In this document: piece after piece, positions 1 to 3,922 of the stretch
Layout of the letters: each line of letters starts with the position of its first letter
Position numbering within the stretch: the stretch's first letter is position 1
NCBI GenBank assembly: GCA_014729055.1
Contig: WJKO01000748.1
Coordinates: 1-6,248 of the forward strand
Direction: 5' to 3'
Origin: Promethearchaeota archaeon
Lineage (GTDB): Archaea > Asgardarchaeota > Lokiarchaeia > Sigyniarchaeales > Promethearchaeaceae
Length of the DNA stretch: 6,248 nucleotides
The notes under the pieces: model-generated
Told to the model about the DNA's origin: nothing
The model's database searches: none
Seen by the model: the letters and a program-made list of their open reading frames with translations, nothing else
Position numbers and translations under genes: made by a program

Positions 1-2
1 AA

Positions 3-977
3 TCTAAGGGGAAGCGAAAAATTTCAGACGATATAGATTTGAGTGAACCCCAAGAAACTAAAAAGGATTTAAAGAGTAAAAAGCTAAAGCAATGTGAGAA
101 TTTTGAGATAATATTATCAGATGATAATGATTTATCTTTCGAGAATTATATAGGATTGGATAACTTAAAGAAAGTCTTAAAGAAAAATTATTTATGGCCC
201 ATTCAATATCCTGATATTGTAAAAAAATTGAAAATCGAACCGATAATCGGATTTCTCTTTTTTGGTCCACCAGGATGTGGAAAAACATTTTTTGTCAGAT
301 GCGCAGCAGGAGAATTCAACCTTCCCCTTATTATTGCGGATTCTTCCACAATAATGTCCAAGTTTGTTGGGGAAAGTTCAAAAAATGTATCCGCACTGTT
401 TGATTGTGCAGAAAAATTAAAACCATGCATACTATTTATTGATGAAACGGATAAAATTCTGCCAAGAACCAGTGAAGGGAATAGCAATGCAAAATCCGAC
501 GTGAAGAACACAATGCTTCAAAGACTAAATGATAGAGATAAAAATATAATGGTATTTTTTGCAACTAACGAACCACAAGACATTGACGAAGCGCTGTTTA
601 GACCTGGAAGGATTGATGTGAGTGGAGTACTTTATATCAATCCACCTGTCGGAGAACTTATCGAAAAATTGATGAAAACTGGATTTAAGGATGACGAAAA
701 CAAACCGTTACCTTTGGATTTTAAAATAAAGGAAATATTACCATTACTGACAAAGGGATCAAAAAATAATAGATTTTTCAGTACCGTTGCAATAGAAAAC
801 ATTGCTGCTAAAATTCGAGAGAAATGCGCTGAAGAGTTGATTGATAAGGGTAAAAAGGATATATTGATTACAAAGAAAATGGTTGAAGACGTTATAAACA
901 GCATATCATTTGATATTAACGAAGAACAAATAAAGAAATACGAAAAATTTGCAAAGAAACGTGGTGCAAGGATATAA
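3..977 (+). CDS. AAA+ ATPase, CDC48/proteasomal-ATPase type, 5'-partial
   Basis: This is an ATP-driven protein remodeller of the classical AAA clade. Counting residues from TTG 39, it shows an N-terminal AAA signature (FENYIGLDNLKK, 35-46), Walker A GPPGCGKT (76-83), a pore-loop-1 motif KFVGE (108-112), Walker B ILFIDE (131-136), sensor-1 Asn in FATNEP (N177) and the arginine-finger pair in FRPGR (R188, R191). The end (EEQIKKYEKFAKK) resembles the tail after the last AAA module of CDC48. All catalytic residues are present, so it should be active, probably as a hexamer. The reading frame is open to the first base of the window through a Lys-rich stretch, and TTG 39 has no ribosome binding site, so the true start and any N-terminal substrate domain probably lie upstream. 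The usual GAD motif of the C-terminal helical subdomain is replaced by FSTVAIENI. The substrate is unknown; the two following genes are candidate partners. ATPase call sure; subfamily uncertain. Confidence 0.93.
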   Translation, partial: SKGKRKISDDIDLSEPQETKKDLKSKKLKQCENFEIILSDDNDLSFENYIGLDNLKKVLKKNYLWPIQYPDIVKKLKIEPIIGFLFFGPPGCGKTFFVRCAAGEFNLPLIIADSSTIMSKFVGESSKNVSALFDCAEKLKPCILFIDETDKILPRTSEGNSNAKSDVKNTMLQRLNDRDKNIMVFFATNEPQDIDEALFRPGRIDVSGVLYINPPVGELIEKLMKTGFKDDENKPLPLDFKIKEILPLLTKGSKNNRFFSTVAIENIAAKIREKCAEELIDKGKKDILITKKMVEDVINSISFDINEEQIKKYEKFAKKRGARI

Positions 978-982
978 GAGGT
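977..982 (+). promoter_or_regulatory. Ribosome binding site selecting ATG 994
   Basis: The purine-rich agaggt overlaps the last base of the AAA gene's stop codon and lies 11 bases before ATG 994. It favours this ATG over the in-frame TTG at 949, which sits inside the AAA gene and has no comparable motif in front of it. Confidence 0.55.
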
Positions 983-993
983 TATCAATTCTT

Positions 994-1647
994 ATGGACG
1001 TCGAGAACAGTTTATCAGTATTGCAAAATAGACTAAGTGATTTCTATCACAAACTTCGGGATAAAATATCACCAGAAATTCTAGAAGATTATCAGTTCAA
1101 AATTATATTACCAGATAAAAGCGAAAACTTGTATAATCTTCAGATGATGTTTATTTTTCTAAGAAAAGTCATTGATGATTCCGGATTCAGCAAACGTAAT
1201 TATCGCTATTTTTCGATATATCAAGAACTTTTGGGTGACTTGGTCATTAAAATGTGTCAGAAGCCAGAAATATTAGATCGAGAAGACAAATCTATCAACA
1301 TCGATGATATTTTAAGTAGAATTACTATTGTAAAAAGATTGCAGGATAAAGACTATCAGCAGCACATTGATAAGGACAAGATTAGCAGTTTAATCGATGA
1401 ATTAAAAAATAAAGCAAGCAATTTTAGTGAATTCAAGCAATATTGGACAGATCTAAATGAGAAAATTACAGACTATTCTAATTTAAAGGAAGATTTAAAT
1501 CAAATTTTAAGAAAAGCTGATAAATCAGTCGAGGATTTTAGCTTAAAAGAACTAAAAATATTCCGCATCTGTTGTGGGTTAATGAATTCGGATAAAGTGG
1601 GAAATTATCGTATTGATGTTATAAAAAAGATTGTAAAGAAAGTTTAA
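994..1647 (+). CDS. Helical protein with possible C-terminal SAP-like motif
   Basis: I do not recognise the family. The protein has 217 residues from ATG 994, is Lys/Asp/Glu/Leu/Ile-rich, and has no signal peptide or membrane segment, so it is probably cytoplasmic. The predicted content is mostly helical: residues 1-90 (with YNLQMMFIFLRKVI at 47-60) form one block and 101-175 another, the latter with heptad-like stretches such as ISSLIDELKNKASNF that could be a coiled coil. The C-terminus, DFSLKELKIFRICCGL (181-196) followed by RIDVIKKI (206-213), has the layout of a SAP or Rho-N helix-extended-loop-helix: SLKEL, GL, then a second helix ending in I-x-K-I. Such folds often bind nucleic acids, but this match is by eye and the loop is longer than usual. 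The gene starts 16 bases after the AAA ATPase and precedes the small acidic gene by about 23 bases, suggesting co-transcription and perhaps an adaptor role for the ATPase. Confidence 0.85.
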   Translation: MDVENSLSVLQNRLSDFYHKLRDKISPEILEDYQFKIILPDKSENLYNLQMMFIFLRKVIDDSGFSKRNYRYFSIYQELLGDLVIKMCQKPEILDREDKSINIDDILSRITIVKRLQDKDYQQHIDKDKISSLIDELKNKASNFSEFKQYWTDLNEKITDYSNLKEDLNQILRKADKSVEDFSLKELKIFRICCGLMNSDKVGNYRIDVIKKIVKKV

Positions 1648-1654
1648 AAGAAAG

Positions 1655-1680
1655 ATCATGGATGAAAATCATGGATGAAA
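1655..1680 (+). repeat. Perfect 13-bp tandem duplication at a start codon
   Basis: The unit atcatggatgaaa occurs twice head to tail (1655-1667 and 1668-1680). Each copy carries ATGGATGAA. The unit is not a multiple of three, so the two ATGs are in different frames: ATG 1658 runs into TGA at 1676 after six codons, while ATG 1671 opens the 68-residue gene. The gga of the first copy (1660-1662) falls 8 bases before ATG 1671, where a ribosome binding site would lie. Confidence 0.95.
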
Positions 1681-1877
1681 ATAATGACAATCAAGAAAAA
1701 GTAATTAATGATTTTGTAAAGATTAATGTCTGCAAAAATCTCGATTCAAATGGAAAATTAGATTTGAAATCAGACGAATTGAAAGAAATAGATTATAATA
1801 AGCTTGTTGCAAGTATTTGTGACACTTACGTGGAAATTCTGGATTATTTAGATAAAGAATTCATTTCCGATTCATAA
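1671..1877 (+). CDS. Small acidic hypothetical protein
   Basis: This 68-residue protein (71 if started at ATG 1662, giving MKIMDENN) is of no recognised family. It is acidic, with Asp/Glu spread over the whole length, and begins with an Asn/Asp-rich stretch likely to be disordered. The second half, from about ELKEIDYNKLVASI to YVEILDYLDKEF, looks like one or two amphipathic helices with Leu/Ile/Val/Tyr spaced three to four apart. There is no membrane segment, and only two cysteines, far apart. ATG 1671 is preferred because gga lies 8 bases upstream; ATG 1662 is in the same frame and possible. It is the last gene before a 154-base spacer, closely following the helical protein, so it is probably the end of that transcript. 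Its size, charge and position would suit a small subunit or regulator of the AAA ATPase module, which is inference. Confidence 0.7.
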   Translation: MDENNDNQEKVINDFVKINVCKNLDSNGKLDLKSDELKEIDYNKLVASICDTYVEILDYLDKEFISDS

Positions 1878-1941
1878 AAGAACGACATAACTCACTGTCT
1901 TGATAAATACAGAGTTGGATGAATTTCTAACAAAAAGTTAA

Positions 1942-1948
1942 TTTTTTT
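1942..1948 (+). terminator. T-tract, possible transcript end of the left cluster
   Basis: Seven consecutive T lie 65 bases after the stop of the small acidic gene. Archaeal transcription commonly ends at such U-rich tracts without a stable hairpin. Only a weak imperfect stem (aactc 1889-1893 with gagtt 1912-1916) is seen upstream, so a bacterial intrinsic terminator is not well supported. Confidence 0.35.
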
Positions 1949-1969
1949 AAGATAAACTTTTATTATAGT
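1949..1969 (+). promoter_or_regulatory. Candidate TATA/BRE-type promoter for the right cluster
   Basis: A purine-rich stretch (aagataaa) followed by cttttattatagt resembles an archaeal BRE plus TATA box in the only long spacer of the window. It would place the transcription start near 1988-1995, leaving a leader of about 40 bases before ATG 2032. A second AT-rich candidate (caatttaatttt, 1993-2004) would give a nearly leaderless message. No convincing bacterial -35 element is spaced correctly. Confidence 0.4.
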
Positions 1970-2010
1970 ACTTATCTTTCTAACCTAAGAATCAATTTAA
2001 TTTTGTTAGA

Positions 2011-2029
2011 ATTCATTATTTTAATGAAT
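2011..2029. promoter_or_regulatory. 8+8 palindrome immediately before ATG 2032
   Basis: attcatta (2011-2018) and taatgaat (2022-2029) are perfect inverted repeats around a 3-base centre, ending two bases before ATG 2032. As DNA it could be an operator for a dimeric repressor; as RNA it would be an AT-only hairpin of low stability occupying the place of a ribosome binding site. It abuts the gttagaa copy at 2005-2011. Confidence 0.5.
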
Positions 2030-2031
2030 AT

Positions 2032-3132
2032 ATGAGGACAAACCATAAAATAAGGTTTCATTCATTAATCATAAAGAGGAGTGCTAAAATATTGCAAAGA
2101 AGAATTGCTAATATTGAGGAGATTTTAGAGAGATTTACAAAGACAAACATTCATCGCCAAGATCTTTATTATTATAAACCAGATGATAATACAATAAATA
2201 GAAAAAGAGCTGAGATTGATTACGAGCTAAAAGATTTTAAGACCCTAAAATCTGATTTTGAAAGCTTGCTCGGAGGAAGCAAATATTGTATTCTTGTTTC
2301 AAAGAAGGAAGGATTTTATAATGTTAATGACGTAAATCCAAGGTTGTATTATTCCGCAATAAATAGATTTAGAGGTCCTTCAAATCTTAAATACTGCGAA
2401 AATAAACAACCAACGACACTTAAACAGCTTGAGAATTATATCCCACATAGATTTGAAGAATCGGGGGATATCTGGAGATTATTATTTGCGTTGGGGGAGC
2501 AATCCTATGCTAAAACAGAAATAATGCTTGCCTTCGTTTTTGGTTTGTTCGGTGGAGACCTAAGTACGTTGCCAGGATTCGAAGTAGATGAGAATATTGC
2601 TATGATTGGACAAGATAAGGAACTCTTCAATGCAATCAACAGAAAAATCATCGCTTCAGGAGTATTTAACGATACAGAACAAGATATTATGATAAGTTGT
2701 TTAGACCAAGCAAGATCTTTTGCATCAGAGAATGCATTTCGCATTATCTGTTTACCAGAAGAGGCCGATGAAGATTATCATAATCCAAAAATGACCATTA
2801 GACCGATATGGTCGCATAAAATTTTTGACCTATATATAAGATCGAAATTCTTCGGGGTAAATGATGTAAATATTCTAAAACAACCATTAACGGTCATACC
2901 CTTTGTGCCCATCAATGAAACTGATTTAATTAGAGAACAACTAGGGCAGCCAGAGCGCCAAGAATTTGGGGATTTCAGCGTTGCATATGCTATTTTCAAA
3001 GTAGATGATAATTACTCAGAATTACACGATAATCTAAATTTATTGAAGGAATTAATGTTTCAATTTTCCTATTCATTTGATAACATGACCTTACCGACAA
3101 TTCGTTTATCAATATCTCAAAATAACCACTAA
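2032..3132 (+). CDS. Hypothetical protein, 366 residues, unrecognised
   Basis: I do not recognise this protein. It is soluble-looking, with no signal peptide. The first 40 residues are strongly basic (RFHSLIIKRSAKILQRRI), residues 50-80 are charged and helical, and a mixed alpha/beta region follows. Residues 147-178 (around WRLLFALGEQ and IMLAFVFGLFGG) are the most hydrophobic part but contain charges, so a buried helix pair is likelier than a membrane segment. VNDVN, preceded by a double aromatic two residues before it (FYN, FFG), occurs twice, at 98-102 and 276-280. The start is uncertain: ATG 2032 has no ribosome binding site and follows a palindrome, whereas in-frame TTG 2092 has gaggag 10 bases upstream and would give 346 residues. 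The gene is first behind the candidate promoter and 39 bases before the GTPase, so it probably shares the GTPase's message and job. No catalytic motif is visible. Confidence 0.85.
   Translation: MRTNHKIRFHSLIIKRSAKILQRRIANIEEILERFTKTNIHRQDLYYYKPDDNTINRKRAEIDYELKDFKTLKSDFESLLGGSKYCILVSKKEGFYNVNDVNPRLYYSAINRFRGPSNLKYCENKQPTTLKQLENYIPHRFEESGDIWRLLFALGEQSYAKTEIMLAFVFGLFGGDLSTLPGFEVDENIAMIGQDKELFNAINRKIIASGVFNDTEQDIMISCLDQARSFASENAFRIICLPEEADEDYHNPKMTIRPIWSHKIFDLYIRSKFFGVNDVNILKQPLTVIPFVPINETDLIREQLGQPERQEFGDFSVAYAIFKVDDNYSELHDNLNLLKELMFQFSYSFDNMTLPTIRLSISQNNH
2076..2081 (+). promoter_or_regulatory. Ribosome-binding-like motif pointing to alternative start TTG 2092
   Basis: gaggag lies 10 bases before the in-frame TTG at 2092. 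It is the best such motif near the 5' end of the 366-residue gene and is better placed than anything before ATG 2032. If used, the basic N-terminal 20 residues would be absent. It could also be a chance purine run encoding Lys-Arg-Ser. Confidence 0.3.
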
Positions 3133-3154
3133 TATTAGTAGATGACAGACATTT

Positions 3155-3160
3155 AGGATG
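3155..3160 (+). promoter_or_regulatory. Ribosome binding site for GTG 3172
   Basis: aggatg is 11 bases before GTG 3172 and supports this non-ATG start, which also places the P-loop strand (LKIMFIG) at the N-terminus as expected for a Ras-type fold. The motif overlaps the gttagaa copy at 3160-3166 by one base. Confidence 0.45.
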
Positions 3161-3171
3161 TTAGAATAATC

Positions 3172-3915
3172 GTGACAACTCTAAAAATTATGTTTATTGG
3201 TCAGAAAAAAGTTGGAAAGACAACGTTAGTTAGATATATTTGTGATAATAGTCAAGAAATTGTTCAGAGTAACCGACCGTGTTCAGTTTATATTATTCCA
3301 GGGGCAGATACAATCGATCCAGATGTTTTAAAGATACCAATTGATCAGACAAGAGATATTGAGATTGGGGCTCCAGGTGGTTTTATTGATATGGATCAGG
3401 TTCAAAGTGATAAAAGAGAAATAATAGACGCGAAAATCCTTAATGCTCTGAAAAAGAAAAATACGGTTTTTATTTTCTGTTTCTCTCTTGCAACGGTAAA
3501 TTTAGATACAAAAAGAAATGGGATCCATTCTGTCTTGAAAAACCAGATTAAATTGTTTGAGATGTATTTTAAAAGAGGAGGAATAAACATTTTCAAAATC
3601 ATCACTAAAAAACCAATAATATTCTTTAATAAATTCGATTTATTCGTCCAAAACAATCATAATAAGATTAAAAGATATATTGAAGAAAACAATATTCACA
3701 TTGATGATAATCAAAATTTAGTAGGAGTAGCACAGTCAATTGTAGAGGATAAAATAAATGAAGAAAAAACAGCAATTCATAAATTTATGAGGGGTTTCTT
3801 CATAGAAAACAGATACTTTTTAACGTGTGCAAATATCGAAGTTCAGCAAAATATTGAAGCGTTTCATAAATATCAAAATAATATCTTGAAAGGGATAAGA
3901 ACGATCATTAAATAA
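3172..3915 (+). CDS. Ras-superfamily-like GTPase with altered G3 motif
   Basis: This 247-residue protein has the outline of a small GTPase. Strand 1 (LKIMFIG) leads into the P-loop/G1 GQKKVGKTT (10-18); strands 2 and 3 are probably VLKIPID (52-58) and RDIEIG (61-66). G4 is NKFD (153-156), following strand IIFF and continuing to LF, and G5 is TCA (218-220), after strand RYFL. G3, normally DxxGQ, reads GAPGG (66-70): the Mg-coordinating Asp and the catalytic Gln position are both Gly. A Pro-Gly G3 lacking Asp is also known in MglA-type (TVPGQ) and COG2229/CvnD-like (GTPGQ) prokaryotic GTPases, but those usually keep the Gln. It should bind GTP but hydrolyse slowly alone, so a partner may supply catalysis. 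It is longer than a typical 170-200 residue small GTPase, owing to a longer stretch between G4 and G5 (157-217). NKxDLF and TCA also recall Arf/G-alpha proteins, but there is no helical-domain insertion. The next gene begins within 10 bases and is the likely partner. Confidence 0.88.
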   Translation: MTTLKIMFIGQKKVGKTTLVRYICDNSQEIVQSNRPCSVYIIPGADTIDPDVLKIPIDQTRDIEIGAPGGFIDMDQVQSDKREIIDAKILNALKKKNTVFIFCFSLATVNLDTKRNGIHSVLKNQIKLFEMYFKRGGINIFKIITKKPIIFFNKFDLFVQNNHNKIKRYIEENNIHIDDNQNLVGVAQSIVEDKINEEKTAIHKFMRGFFIENRYFLTCANIEVQQNIEAFHKYQNNILKGIRTIIK

Positions 3916-3922
3916 GTTGAGG

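Larger units (their letters stand above)
1924..2011. repeat. Three copies of ttctaac / gttagaa in the promoter spacer
   Basis: The 8-mer tttctaac occurs at 1924-1931 and again at 1977-1984, and its inverted form gttagaa at 2005-2011. The second and third copies form an inverted pair with 20 bases between them. A further gttagaa lies at 3160-3166, just before the GTPase gene. This arrangement suggests binding sites for a regulator, but chance in AT-rich DNA cannot be excluded by eye. Confidence 0.45.

Noticed and set aside
203..988. Minus-strand open frames opposite the AAA gene
   Set aside because: They oppose a gene with clear Walker A, Walker B and arginine-finger motifs and are Phe/Ser/Ile-rich as expected for shadows of AT-rich coding sequence.
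949..993. TTG 949 as start of the 217-residue helical gene, overlapping the AAA gene
   Set aside because: ATG 994 has agaggt 11 bases upstream; TTG 949 has none, and the extra 15 residues are the shadow of the AAA gene's 3' end.
1889..1916. Imperfect stem aactc/gagtt after the small acidic gene as a hairpin terminator
   Set aside because: Only 5 continuous pairs plus 3 after a bulge, AT-rich, and 26 bases from the T-tract, too far for an intrinsic terminator.
2505..2999. Minus-strand frames opposite the 366-residue gene
   Set aside because: Short, overlapping a continuous + strand gene in operon context, with no recognisable motif or ribosome binding site.
3172..3915. GTPase as a true heterotrimeric G-alpha subunit
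   Set aside because: NKFDLF and TCA look G-alpha-like, but the space between the P-loop and strand 2 is about 35 residues, leaving no room for the helical domain, and the G3 motif does not match DVGGQ.
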